Source: Glossina fuscipes (taxonomy: Eukaryota; Arthropoda; Insecta; Diptera; Glossinidae). Taken from it: a DNA stretch of 64,000 nucleotides. The DNA lies in the NCBI RefSeq assembly GCF_014805625.2, contig NW_023998605.1, positions 401,538-465,537 on the forward strand. The letters are read 5' to 3'. A program made the translations under genes and the position numbers. The notes beneath the pieces are model-generated. The model saw only the letters and a list, made by a program, of their open reading frames with translations. It had not been told where the DNA came from and ran no database searches. Below are positions 35,801 through 48,454 of this stretch, piece by piece (positions within the stretch are counted from its first letter, which is position 1; every line of letters starts with the position of its first letter).

Positions 35801-38800
35801 AATGCGGTAAGGTTCCATATGAAGCGTCCATTGAGTGATTTTTGTTATTGTGCGTTCTTACATCATTCGAATCGTACGTTTGTGAATGACGCGGTGGATG
35901 CGGTAGAGTACCATAGAAACTAGAGGTTGTGGCTGAATTGGGGCCCGGTGGAGGGGCTGGAGCTGTACGCTTTTTTAATGAATTCATATTGACTTTAAAG
36001 CAAAAATTAAAAAGTTTTGAAAAGAAAGCTATTCAAAAAATGTTCTTTGAGTTCCGTATTATATATTACCGGCTGAAGTAGATTTACGGGCACCAGTACC
36101 GAATTCATTATTGCAGCGTGCTGCTACCCGCCCACTTTGACTGGAGGCTGAACTAGGACTGGAACCGCCACCAGCTCCAGTTACGCTACCTGAGGAAATC
36201 ATATTCACATTACCAGCGCTACCTAAATATTGAACCAATGACATTTGTTGTTTGGGTGAGGTGCCGGCCGATTGTTGATACATAGGCAAAGTGAATTGAC
36301 GGCTGGGACAATTGGCTATTGGACTAGAACTACTTTGTATTGAATCACATGTTGATGAACGTGAACGTAAAACTGGAGAATCACCACCGGCAAAACTAGG
36401 GGGCCGCGAACGCGATTTCTGGAAAATTTAAAACATTAGAAGAGCAAAAAGGAACCCTTACGAAATCCTACGCGTTCGTCGATAACAGTATCATCATCCG
36501 AAAAATCGGTCGAACCATCTTCGTTAGGCAAATTCCAATCTGTTTGTATATGATCGAAAGCACTTTTCTCACGTCTCATGGCACACTCAATCTACTCAAT
36601 AAAAAGGATTAAATTATAAAACGATTGTAGCGGCATTTCCTAAACCTCACCAATTCTTTGCACATATTATGCCCCATTTCTTTGGCAATATCTATTGCAT
36701 TTTTATTCTGGGAGTTACGTATCTCATAGTCGGCTCCCGAACGCAATAACAGTTTCATGCACTCTCGTCGATCGTGTAAAGCACACAAATGCAAACCGGT
36801 ATTTTTGCCACTCATATTCAATATACTGGGCGGATTTGTGGCTTTGTTAAGGCCCTTTGGTGGCATATTTTGTATTAAAAAATCGACAATGTGCAACGTT
36901 GAACCCATCTCTCGTAGCACAGCCAAATGCAAGGCGGTTTCGCCATCGTCCCACGAGGGTAAACAACATGTAAAATCAGCTCCCTCTGCCCAAACCTGCA
37001 ATAATTGACTTAGATCAGCATTAACAATGGCCTGCTCCAAATCACAGCGCAAATCATTCTCATCAGCACAGGTGCGCATTACATAACGTTTTGCTACATA
37101 CTTGGCACGTATAAAGTCGTAGCGTTGTTCCCTATTATTTAAATATATTGTGATGGGTTTCTAAAAAAAAGATACAAGATAACTCACATTGTACTATCTG
37201 GTGCTAATTTGCCTTTGCCCAAGGTTGCCTCCATTATCTCATTTAGAGCATGATTTCCCATTGCTCGTGCGATCAGGAGATTAGCGGTTGTCAAGTTATC
37301 TAGCGTTAGACTTTGTATGCGTGAATGATGAACTCCGAGATCGCGATGTACACCCGAACATTGTATACATACTAAAATACCAAAATTTAAGCTTATCCAA
37401 GTGACATCGTTACGGGAACCACAGTCGCAACATTGATCGTTACCCGGCAATAATTGGACGTATCTTAAAAAGAGGATATAAATATTAGTGCGTTTTTTAA
37501 AATCGAACCCCATGTAATTCCAAAGGAATAAAAATGAATCAGTAAGAAAATTATATCCGTTCTGAGGCAAATGTTTGGTGTAGCCACAAGCTATCAATGC
37601 ACGAATAATTGTGGCCATTAGTCAGTAGAATTCATTCTCACTAGCAACTTCTAAGTCATATAGTTACATAGGTTGCGTTGTCTAAACAAGCATGTGCGAT
37701 GATTGCGACCACTTTCTCATCCAAGCTTTAAATGATGTTAATAAACTTTCGGATCATATCCTAAATCGATATCTGTCATGAATCATATATCGATAGCTAT
37801 TGTGATTGGACACGCCCATTTTCAAACTTAAGTAATCACTAATTGATAAATGACCAGTTCATTAATTAAGAGTATGCAAAATTCAGGAAAGAGAAACAAT
37901 CTACATATGGTAATACAATAGTTCCGGTTTTTCCTCGTTTTATTTGCTTCGTAAGGCTGTTAGATTTCTCAAGTTCAATATGATTTTAACAGTTCTTGTG
38001 TGTCTCTGCAAACCAAAAATTCTAAAATTTAAGGCTAGTATTATTATTATTATAAATAAGTTCTAACAATAAATGTAGGATGATCGCTAAGGCTATCGGG
38101 ATTTTATTGGTTTCTTTTTGAGGGATGGACTAGATGGTTAGTCTAGCTGCATTGATTTTAAGTTCTCCAGGAACTTGAATGGTGTCCATTGGTTGGATTT
38201 AGCATTCACAATATTTAATATATTAATTTTACCTGATAACAGTCTTTTGTAACTCTACCAAACTGGGACTCATTTGTGGATTTTCGTGTTGGAATGCTTT
38301 TGCCAAAGCTTTTTCTTTACAATTTACTAATACAGCCATCCAAGCTCTTTGATCTGCCTCGTCTTCTGCTTGGAAATGGTATGGACGATTATCTTAAAAT
38401 CATAAAGGCGAATTACACAAAAGTACAAAAGACCGAATTAACGTTAATACCACGTACAGCTGATTAAATCAAAGCCCCGTTTATCATCCGGTACAGGTTT
38501 TATCTGACATGTTAGCAAATTAACACGTGTTGGAGGTTTAGATTCGTCGGCATGACATATATCCAGAAACCCATCAGCGGTAACACGACAACGTCGCTTT
38601 TGCCATACTCTGCGTACTTTACCTTCACTTTTTTTTAACAAATGCCCTGAGCGTGTAACGCCGTGATGTTTGTCGCCTTGTAGTTGATGCAAAGAGTAAC
38701 CTAAACTACCAGCTCCGCCCGATCCTAAGCCGCAGCTACCACTCCCGCCTCCTCCGCCTTTATCGGTAACTGGCAGATTATCTATCCTCTCAAAATCTGG

Positions 38801-41800
38801 AGCGCTACGCAACAAAGTTCGCAACTCCAGGAGACTACGACGATCCTCTTCTTGGCGCTGCTTAATTTTTTGCAACTTTTCACTCAAATCACTGATATAA
38901 GTGCCGAAATGTTCTATTGTTTGCAGGCCGTCTTTGAAATAACTATATATGAATAAGAAGAATAAAACATTTAAAGTCCATTAAATCTATTTCTCCCTAT
39001 TCCATTAACCACACAATGCCTGTATTGCCAATAACTATATTTCTTCCACGCCCACTTACTTATTCAAAGCGTGATAGTACTCAATAAAATGTTGCAGCAA
39101 TTCAATGCCAGTTTTAGTTTTGATTTCCTTATATTTTAGTAAATACTGTAAATAACAAAAGAAAATAGCATTGGTGTTGAAGATTATTGCTCAATTTAGT
39201 CCTCACCTCGCATGTTTGCAATTGATACAAACGCCTTTCTTTTTCCATTTCATCAGCTACCACAGCAGCATCAATCTCCGTGCGTACCATGCCAGCCTCT
39301 TTGGCCTGAGCCTTTTTTTCTTTTTCAATTTTTATAAATTTAGCCTCATAGTCTTTGGCCGCTTTATCAAAAGGACGTTTCATTTCCCCCTTCACACCGC
39401 GCAATTCGCTTTTCAAGATAGAATCCACTGGAAACATGACAATATTGTTGATATTCTGCATCTGCAATCAAAGTTTTGAAAACTAAAAAGTTACATTACC
39501 TTTAAGCTGCTAATACCCACCAATGTTTTCATTAACGCGCTCAATTCTTTAGTCACCACTGAAAATTTTAAAAAAGCTGCTCCAATATCTGGTTCATCTT
39601 GATCCATTACTTTGCTGCCCAAACGTTCGAGAGCACGTACTAAAAACATTTCGTTATCCACATGAGCTGCAACGTGAGAGGAAATCAAAAATTATATGAG
39701 AAATTTTTAACATTCCTCGGAATAAATCCCAAAAGTCCTTCACGTCTGTGCGCACATGTGCACGTATATATTCATTTATAGATATTTTAAGCAAGAACAC
39801 GGAAAATGGATATGAAAGTTTTTCAGTACTATGACAAAATCGCACAACAAGACGCAGGCACGCACTTATATACATGAACATAGCGCTATAATTTTATTTC
39901 AAGGGTCTAAATGCTGATATTTTCTCGTTTTAGTGAAAACTTACTATTTCCCGAATTGTATATAGCCTTGACAGCCTTTTTTAATTTTGCCAATCCTTCA
40001 CGATCGAATTCCAAACGCTGCGTATAATTTAAATAAAAAACAACAAAACGATTAATTATGTTAACAGATGAAGAAGAAAACTTACTATTGTAAGATTATA
40101 TTTTCAGTAGCAGGATCAAGTATGCTAGAAGCAACTTGCATTAAAATTAAATACCTTAAGTATGACGTAAAATTTTATAATAATCAACAGAAGAAAGAGG
40201 TCTGTATACTCAACCAAATGTAAGCTTCGTGTCAATAAATCTTTATTGTAAACGTTTTCACTGCAGGTGTTATGTGATCAAGCGTGAATCTTATAATATT
40301 AGCCTTTATTAAACTAATAGTATCCAACCAACACGGTCTTCCATTCTCTTATTGCAATATATATATTAAATATGAAAGAAATTTAATATTGCAATCCATG
40401 TCGAGATGGTATACCTAACAGACTTTCAATAGGATGACCACAAGTCAATACAAGTTGTGCTGTACTGGTTTTTTTACAAAATTCAGTTGCGTGATTTAAG
40501 AAATATCTTACTGACCGTACGCAACGTACGTTGTTTAATTCTTGTACATCGCATTCTATAGACGTTTAGCATTCCGCAGAAAAAAACATGAGGGTCCCTG
40601 TGTATATTAATACATTGATGATTTCCTGTGACCTGTGTGCAAATTTGCTTCTCATGACCTATGATGGAATCCGGTATTACGCCTACCACCTTATTTGATC
40701 CGATTTCAGCTTATACACCTGCGAAGATGGACGGATTTGGTTGTCGGCGGCTTCTCTTATTACAAAACAAATGAAAATGTTTCCGCGTTTTTGTTAATCG
40801 CGTGTTTGTGATTCGTCACATTTACATGATTTACATCATATAGGTGACTATAGACGATCTTTTCTAGTCAGAGTCTCAAATTTAGATGTTTTTCCATAGT
40901 TATTTCTTTGCTAACGTACTGAATTTCAAAAAATTGTTAAAAATAGTTCGTAAAGAAAAAGTTCGACTTTCTTTGGCTCACTCGAAAGATACTTCGGCGT
41001 AGATTCAAATGATATAGGTGAATAAAGGGGCGACATTTTCCAATTTGGCCGAGCTAAAGTCTCAAATTTGTGTGTTGTGTAGCCATTTTTCACTAACATA
41101 CCCAATTTCAAAAAATTGTCAAAAATAGTTCCTGAAAGCAGATTTGAGTTTGTTTAGTTTGTTTGAAAGATATTTTTATTCAGATAGAACTCTGTTGCGT
41201 TTACAGAACTCTGTTAAGGAAGGTGGTAGGTATCTTTGCTAGTTAAATACGAATTTACCTTCACAGCCTTCCTTGCGCTATTTTGCGAAATTTCGATCTT
41301 CATTAGGAAGTAATGCATGTCATCAGTGCATGAAATAAATCATTACCCATATCAACTTCCCGTTTACAACTTAACAACGCAAGTTCGAACTATAAGAAAG
41401 GCGGTTATATATCTAATGATGATATGATTGATATAAAAAAGGAAAATCCGGATCGGATAGGACAATTTTTAAGCTACCTTCCGTATACACTTGCGCTAAA
41501 GTAAGTGTTTATGTGGCGAAAAGATTTAATTTTTCATGTTTTGTGATTTAGACTAATTCATGGTAGCAAAAGTAGTAAAATTGTAATAAACATTAACTAC
41601 AGCAAATCATGCTAACTTCGTAATGACATGAAACAGATGATGAAACAGATTCATAATATTTTAAGAAAGCTCCGTCTTAAGTCGCTGTTAGTTCCAAGAT
41701 TACCAAAACGAATTATATGTCCCGTCATTCTGGTTATTTCATACGGTGCCAATGTAAGCAAGTTTGTCTTTGAAAAGAGTAACAGTATTGAATAAATGGG

Positions 41801-42752
41801 CCAAGTTTGCCTATAAAAAGCATGAATGTGATAAGACATAGTTATGGTTTCTAAACGTATCGAATACACCTTGAATATGCCTTTCAAAATAGTGACCGCT
41901 ACAATATGTCTTAAGATTAGTGTCAAAAAAGCTTGGAAAATAAAAGGCGACGAGATGTGCTAATATTACATTAAATATGATGGATGCGATCATTTTCCGG
42001 ATTACCGTTTTCTTTGCTTTCTTCAGTCTTCGAAAGTACAATGGAATGCGCAAGGCTAACTCGGAGCAAACTTGTAATAAGTATTACTTACAGACATCAA
42101 AAGAATGACACTTTTAGAGAATAACCAGTTGGAATCATAATAGACTAAAAAGTGGACAAGCTATATAAACGATTTTTTTAAGATAATTTACGGAAGTGAG
42201 CTAAAAGGTAGGCATATTTAAATAGTAAGGAAAGGATTTTTTCATACGTTATTTGACAATGGCTGAAGCAGCGATAACGACACCCCAGAATCAAGTCGAC
42301 AGTTCGTCGACTGGATAGCAATTGGTGAAAGTCGGTCAAAACAATATGAAAACTGTCGTTACTGAAACTAATGGTCGGAATTTTATGAAATATGACAGAT
42401 ATGTTATTATACAAATCTAATAATATCTTATCAATTTAGCGAGTTCACAGCGAAGGGGATTTTGCAGACTATGGGTCAAGTAAAAGAATTTCAGTATTAC
42501 GACTAAGACTTAGCGTATTACTTAGGTCCGGTTCTGAGAATTCAAACTATTGTTTTTGGTTTTCAAAGATGTTTGATATCCCTTCTTACAAATATTGTGA
42601 ATAAAATTTACTGCTCTACATACCTCTTCCAGAACAGATATTGTTTGTCGACAATCTGGCATCCGAGACGCAAATGTTGAAGTTGTTGGTGAATTGTAAT
42701 CATCTCGAGTTTCTTCCACGAACTCGGCGATTCCGATAAGCGCTGGCGGCAT
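32633..42752 (-). CDS. Asap: ASAP-family ArfGAP (BAR–PH–ArfGAP–ANK–SH3), 16 exons
   Basis: ASAP proteins stimulate GTP hydrolysis by Arf GTPases at membranes and focal adhesions. Exons (minus strand): 42752–42624, 40017–39945, 39666–39500, 39461–39207, 39145–39060, 38942–38458, 38392–38233, 37463–37188, 37131–36651, 36591–36472, 36418–36070, 35992–35489, 35430–35354, 35144–35097, 34771–34586, 32830–32633. All phases agree and the total is about 1197 codons, near mammalian ASAP1 length. The start ATG at 42752 follows an in-frame TAA and begins [15 protein letters not shown], the ASAP N-terminus. Domains: BAR (residues ~10–265), PH (~325–430, [19 protein letters not shown]), ArfGAP zinc finger (CCDC…CIQC) with the arginine finger in [12 protein letters not shown] (~460–570), ankyrin repeats (~590–700), proline-rich linker, and C-terminal SH3 ([15 protein letters not shown] to HMLPD). 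Junctions are GT–AG. The donor of the 36472 exon is weak and the 35144–35097 microexon is tentative. The large first intron is 2.6 kb. Confidence 0.9.
37188..37463 (-). CDS. Asap: ASAP exon 8: ArfGAP catalytic zinc finger
   Basis: This exon carries the zinc-binding cysteines (CCDC then, 17 residues later, CIQC) and [20 protein letters not shown], including the arginine that inserts into the Arf active site. All residues needed for GAP activity are present. It starts after TTTTTAAG and ends at AT|GTGAGT in phase 2, joining the next exon at 37131 to form ATG. Confidence 0.9.
40838..41200. repeat. two diverged ~180-bp tandem units in ASAP intron 1
   Basis: Blocks gatataggtga, gtctcaaattt, then ctaac(g/a)tac(t/c)…aatttcaaaaaattgt and aaaaatagttc recur with a spacing of about 180 bp (for example gtctcaaattt at 40873 and 41053). 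The unit length resembles satellite monomers, but only two units are present. Confidence 0.6.
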
Positions 42753-42769
42753 TTTGCTCAAAACGTACT

Positions 42770-44145
42770 CTTATAGAAACACTGCAACAGGGTTTATGAA
42801 CTACCGTTGCTGCGAGCCGCGAAAAAAACACCGGCAAAAACAGGAAATATAAGCTTTTTATGCTCCACGAATTACAAATATTTGTTCTGTTTGATGCAGA
42901 GCAAAACAATAGCCACTATTGTAATTAGGTTACAAATGCTTTCACTCAAATGCACGCACATGTATATAGATATTTGTAAAATTCTATATACATATATATA
43001 TATACATTACAAACATATATGTACGTACATAATTGTACTTTTCCATAAAACACATATAATACTTATCTTAAGGAATTTAAATATCCTCTATAAACTAAAA
43101 TGAAAAACGCACTGCTCGTATACATCCATGTAATTATGCGATCATGAATGACGGAGGGTGCAGTAGAAAAGGGGCACACCAATTTGCGCACGCCATATAA
43201 TAGATTAACGCTATTCGTTAAATTTCGTTACAAACAGTCTATAGACAATCGTGCTTTGTTTTCTTTTTGTTGTTGTTTTCAGCACCTAATCAGGACCTTC
43301 GCACAATGACTACTTAAGACAATTGAAATTTACAATTTGCTTTTGCGTTGTAGAAATAATTTAATCACAGTTATTTTGCTTTATAATTAACCGTCAGGTT
43401 ACAGGCTTCCCTATTTATACTTTAGTATCCAATGATGTTCTTATTGTTACAATTCTTATATCCATTACCAGCCCCCATTTCTTTTCTACTAGTCGTCCCG
43501 ATTGCTTTAAATTTCGCTCTAGTATGTACGTAATTTCCTTTAAAATTATAACTCTTGTATTCCACGCTGCGTCATCTATATTTTCCGTACGCGTTTGCCT
43601 ACTCCTTTTTCCGTAATCTGTACGAAGCTTTACTCAAAACGTTTTTATTCGTATCTAATTCATTATATAAAAATTTTCCGACTTTGAAATAGATTTGGAG
43701 AAATTGTAGATAAAATTGCAACTTTTGTTGACTAAATTTTTCATGAAATTTGCTCCTCACCTAAAATATTTTCACTATTTCTATTCTTATTTATTTTACT
43801 GGAGTTGCGTATTTCGTACACAACTTTTGCCAGACTTTTTCCACTGACAATGTTGCCATAGCTTTCATTTCAATTTTACTAAGTGCTTTCTAATGTGTTT
43901 CAACGCAACACTTCTTGTTTGCAAGGTGACAAATCCAGAGAACTAAGAACTTTAATAAACCGTAAACCATTAAAAGCAAATTAGTCCGTGCTACATTAAA
44001 CAGGCAAACGAGTTTTTCATAATTTGGTTTTAAGGTCTTAAACAATTAATTATTTAAGAAAAATTTTTTGAAAAATCATTTTTCCATTTTGCTCTATTTC
44101 CACCGTTTCAATTCTCAATCCATTAAATTTAAATTTCACCTGAAG
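42770..44145. other. upstream region of ASAP and intergenic
   Basis: The ASAP promoter should lie in the first few hundred bases, on the minus strand, but I see no clear TATA box or initiator. The stretch 42950–43030 is TA-rich. No other gene is visible to 44145. Confidence 0.4.
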
Positions 44146-44149
44146 GTTC

Positions 44150-44581
44150 ATAATAACATTCTTAACCCTCAATTAATTCCACCTTTATATCCAACAAACG
44201 TTGAGAAAACCAAGATCCAAACATTTTCGAGAATTCGCCTTGGTCATACTATCGCAACTCACCAATGGATCTTGAAGAAGTCTTCCTCCTCAATCTGCAG
44301 TTGTGGACAAACTCTAACTATAAAGCACATTCTCTGCGACTGCTTCAACTTTTCCTTGGCTAGAAGTATTGCATTTGGAAAGATTAACCCTTTGAACATT
44401 CTACAATCAGCTTCAGAACAGAATATCAATTCAATATTTTACTTTATTAATACTATTAAGCTTATTATCTAATATCCATTTATTTAAATTAGAGCCGATA
44501 GCCTGTGTTGCTAGTGCTCAATGTCTTTTTTTTAGTCTAAGAATTCAATTCATTAGTCTAAAATTAAAATAATAATAATAA
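44150..44581 (+). mobile_element. I-clade LINE, 5'-truncated 3' end (third copy)
   Basis: From about 44150 the sequence matches the last ~120 codons of ORF2, the 3' UTR and the (TAA)n tail of the element at 531–6190 on the opposite strand. The coding part stays open to a stop at 44472 and contains PTNVEKTKIQTFSRI, CSCGQTLTIKHILCDCFNFS and SASEQNINSIFYFIN. The tail is at 44566–44581. Truncation at the 5' end is the normal result of incomplete target-primed reverse transcription. It keeps CDCF, which the first copy has lost. Confidence 0.85.
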
Positions 44582-44989
44582 CATTCTTAAATAAAATGCT
44601 TTGAATTTATTGATTGGCTTAAGTTAATTGATTATATAGCCAACAATCTAATAATCTGTTTGCGTCATTTAAAATTTTTCTTTTCACCAAAAATTATTCT
44701 ACGGGCTGTTGACTAATATTTCAAAAATACTTCAAGTTTTTTAGGTTGAATAAGATGTGCAATAGAAAAAGTATTTTCTTTGTTTGCTTTGTTTTAGAAA
44801 AGGTATTGCAAAATCTTTTATTTACACTCGATGGTGACAGGATGAGGCATTAATCTTCTGGCTGAGACTTGAACTTCACCGATTTGTTGCAAACTTTTAT
44901 AGCAAATGAAAAATAAAACAAAAAGGAAAATAAAGCACAAGAAAAACTGATGATCGATTCGTTCAAATTTTCAACTTAGTTATCCAATA

Positions 44990-46084
44990 CAGTCAAACCT
45001 GTTTTTGTGCGATAGATAGGGACCGCAGAAAAAAAACCGCACAAAAAAAATATTCAAAAACTTCATAAATAGTTATAAGAAATAATTTTTCACAGCATAT
45101 TAAAGAAAATTTCTTTTATGCGGTAGAGAGGGACCGCATAAAAAAAGGATCACTTAGAAAATATGTCAAAGCTTTACGAAATAGCAAGAAAGTGCTTTCC
45201 AAACAAAATAAATAATTAAATTACACATTGAAACATTTAAAAAAATTTTAATTTCTAATTTTAAACAAGGAGAAATTTTCAAAAGGTACATAATTCAATA
45301 CTACTCGTCGTAGTTCAAAACGCGCATATTAATCCTGTCTTAATGGTTAAAAGGTCAGCAATTAACTAAAATGAAATGAACCTTACAAAATTTGGAGCAT
45401 CTACTCCTACTTTTGAATCCTGCCCCCATGTAAGGATTAAACTTGCACTGTGTTAGGTTGCGTTTTGGGCCAGCTTCCTTATAAACGTGCACATGAAAAA
45501 TATACCTTTATATAGAAACAAAATATAATTTTCGTGTTCTATAATTTGTAAAAAAATAAAAACTTGTTACACTATGTGGTGAAGGATATTTAATCGCCGG
45601 CCTGAGCCGACTGTAATGTTCTTAGTTGTTTTTGTAGAGCTATGTATTAGATAAATATGAAGTATATGAGAGTAACGTCAAAGCTGAAGACTTACAAGTG
45701 CAAATGAGCCGTCAAGTCGGTTTCAGTGTCCACGTTCATTAAGATTTCCTATGGCTTGTGGCGCATCTATCTGTCTATCTATTTCTTTCGACGATTTGCA
45801 AATATTTAACTTTGTGTAAGCGTCTGTAACTTTTAAGCAAGCCGGGTGAGATTTTGGATAACCTCCACTGAAGGATTAGGTCGGGCTCATTTCGTCAAAA
45901 CGTTTGCAAAACTCAAAAGGAAGCTTCATAGACCTGATGCAATAGCGAAAAAAGTGATGCCAACACAGTTCAGATTGACCTAACCTCTCGGCGAAATTCA
46001 ATGTGTCGATATTCATATACCGCACAAAAAGAATCGCACAAATAAAAGCGCATAAAAAATACCGCACAAAAACAGGTTTGACTG
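44990..46084. mobile_element. pogo-like MITE with 22-bp perfect terminal inverted repeats
   Basis: The left end starts CAGTCAAACCTGTTTTTGTG at 44990 and the right end is its exact reverse complement, ending at 46084. The match covers 22 bp. Both ends are flanked by TA (44988–44989 and 46085–46086), the target duplication of the Tc1/mariner/pogo superfamily, and the CAGT start is pogo-like. Subterminal repeats of gcggt/accgca with A-rich spacers (agggaccgca, accgcacaaaaa) lie inside both ends. The 1095-bp interior has no transposase, so it is non-autonomous. Confidence 0.8.
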
Positions 46085-46089
46085 TATAT

Positions 46090-47760
46090 GTTTGTCTTAC
46101 ACTAGTGCAAATTGTTTTCGTATTATGTGATTTGCAATTTTGTATTCTATCATGCATTATTCTCTAAGAAATGAAAAACAAACAATTAAAACCATTTCTT
46201 TTAAATAGAAAATAGAAATATACTCAAATTGTTTTATTTTCATGGTCACGCAGAAACATTTGCTCAAACGATGTCTCAAAAACTCAGTTTCAAAAAGTGA
46301 TCTTACCCAATATCTTCTCATATATTTAAATTTTTTATCCAATCAATGTTCTTTGTCACTAATCAATAGACAAGTTTGGTTACTATTATATCAACTTCCT
46401 TACTAATTTTTTTTATGAATTTATTATTTATGTTCTTTCTTTTTTTTTTTTTTTTTGGTATGTTGAACAGAGATGGACTAAGCCAATTATTTATTATTTA
46501 TGTTCACGTTAATTTCTTTATTTTTAAACCATATGTTTTCTGTTGTTTTCCTGTTAAACAATATGGTTGCCTATTATATGTGTTTGAATGTATTTGAACA
46601 TCGAATTTGATAATTTGAGAGAGTAACTAAATGAGCGACATTCGTTTGAATGTGTTTGCCACCTTCCTCGTGGTCTCCTTAATAAACGAAAATTTTTGCT
46701 TTCATTTATTTACTTAAATAAACTTGTTACGTATAATATTATAACAATTTTTATAATTTTTTATAATAAGTTTTCAAAAATCATGCAGTTGAAGACTTTT
46801 TGTATTATGCCGATAACCATCTGGTCGGTAGAATTAAGTGTCATTTTCTTAGCACCACCTGATGCGCTTGGTTAATGTTAAACAGCGAAGCATCGCCTTG
46901 CATATGGCGCTCAAAAACGAGTAATGAGCTAAGTTAGCTGCTCTGACTTCCAAATGGTCAATGTTGCGAAAACCCAATTCCTTTCGGTAGTGGTAATAAG
47001 ACCAAATCTACTCTTCAACTCACTTCCTTTACTCGCTTTACTTCCAAATCTTCATTTGTATATTAGGTATGATTCCTATTACCATAATCCAAATAATCAA
47101 ATATTTTTTACAAATTTTTTCATATAAAACCAGAAGTGAACTGGTATTAAGGATGGCAAATCAATTACATATATTATGTGAACTTACCAACAGTAATTAA
47201 AATCGTCTTGCGCATCCCAAATATTCCGTTTTTGTTTTAAAAAACACTTTTCCAAGAAATTTTTCACCAATCACTTCTCCTTGACGTTAACGTAACAATT
47301 GCTAGTCACATGCATTGCATAGCATTGTTGTAGCAACGTGAGCCAGCTATGTGTTCGACTCTTTAATCATTGCCGTGTCATTGTGTCACCCCTTTGAGGA
47401 ATTAATTGATATATTGTTTCAGTACAAAATTAGAGAAGATGACTTGTAATTTCGGGTTGAGAAGATGGCAATACCATACGAACAACCTTGCATTAGTTTG
47501 AAAATAAAGCAAAAAAATTTACCAGAAATCTTTCCTTTAAAGCAGCTTAAAAACAACCGCAAAAAAAGAACATATAAACAGCTATTAAAAATTGAATTAT
47601 TTTTGATTATAAAAATTAAACTTTGTACGAAATTAGTTATATGAAAATATATGTGAATATTTGAGTTGGAATATTTGAGAGGAGAAAAAAAGATTTTTCA
47701 ACGCTAACGAGTGCGCACATATTCAGTGTAATGTATCGCAACTTCATTTTAGGCTCGTTC
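46090..47760. other. intergenic, no gene seen
   Basis: AT-rich, low-complexity T and A runs (for example 46439–46457). Only spurious short frames. Confidence 0.4.
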
Positions 47761-47763
47761 ATT

Positions 47764-48452
47764 GAAGAGGCAAATATAGAAAACCGCGAAGGACAATAAA
47801 GTATTACAACAAGGTGGGCCAAAAAAGATTTGCAAGATTTTCCTCCCATTAACTTATCTCAAAACGAATAAATAAATAAATATTTGTAACATGTGCATAA
47901 GTAACCTGAATGTGTGTGTGTTAGTAAAATCTTATTTACGCAAATGTAAACATTTCTTTCTAGAATTCCGACCTCTCTGGCCTTCGGTAAAACTTCTTCA
48001 CATGGAAGACCGCCAAGGACAAGATGCGGTTTCCCCATTTTTTTTTCACTTTGTATTTGTCCAAACATAAAAATAATAAAATAACTAATAAAATGTTGGT
48101 TAATTTGAAGAGGCAAATATAGAAAACCGCGAAGGACAATAAAGTATTACAACAAGGTGGGCCAAAAAAGATTTGCAAGATTTTCCTCCCATTAACTTAT
48201 CTCAAAACGAATAAATAAATAAATATTTGTAACATGTGCATAAGTAACCTGAATGTGTGTGTGTTAGTAAAATCTTTTTATTTACGCAAATGTAAACATT
48301 TCTTTCTAGAATTCCGACCTCTCTGGCCTTCGGTAAAACTTCTTCACATGGAAGACCGCCAAGGACAAGATGCGGTTTCCCCACTTTTTTTTCACTTTGT
48401 ATTTGTCCAAACATAAAAATAATAAAATAACTAATAAAATGTTGGTTAATTT
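47764..48452. repeat. tandem duplication of a 343-bp unit
   Basis: Two nearly identical copies: 47764–48106 and 48107–48452. The second has three extra T in a T-run (ctttttattt against cttattt) and few other differences. The unit contains a TG run, an aaataaataaat run and the block gaattccgacctctctggcc. Both are non-coding. High identity means a recent duplication or an assembly duplicate. Confidence 0.9.
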
Positions 48453-48454
48453 AC

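Noticed and set aside
47960..48414. paired 60–85-codon frames around 48 kb
   Set aside because: They exist twice only because of the 343-bp duplication; they are non-coding in appearance.
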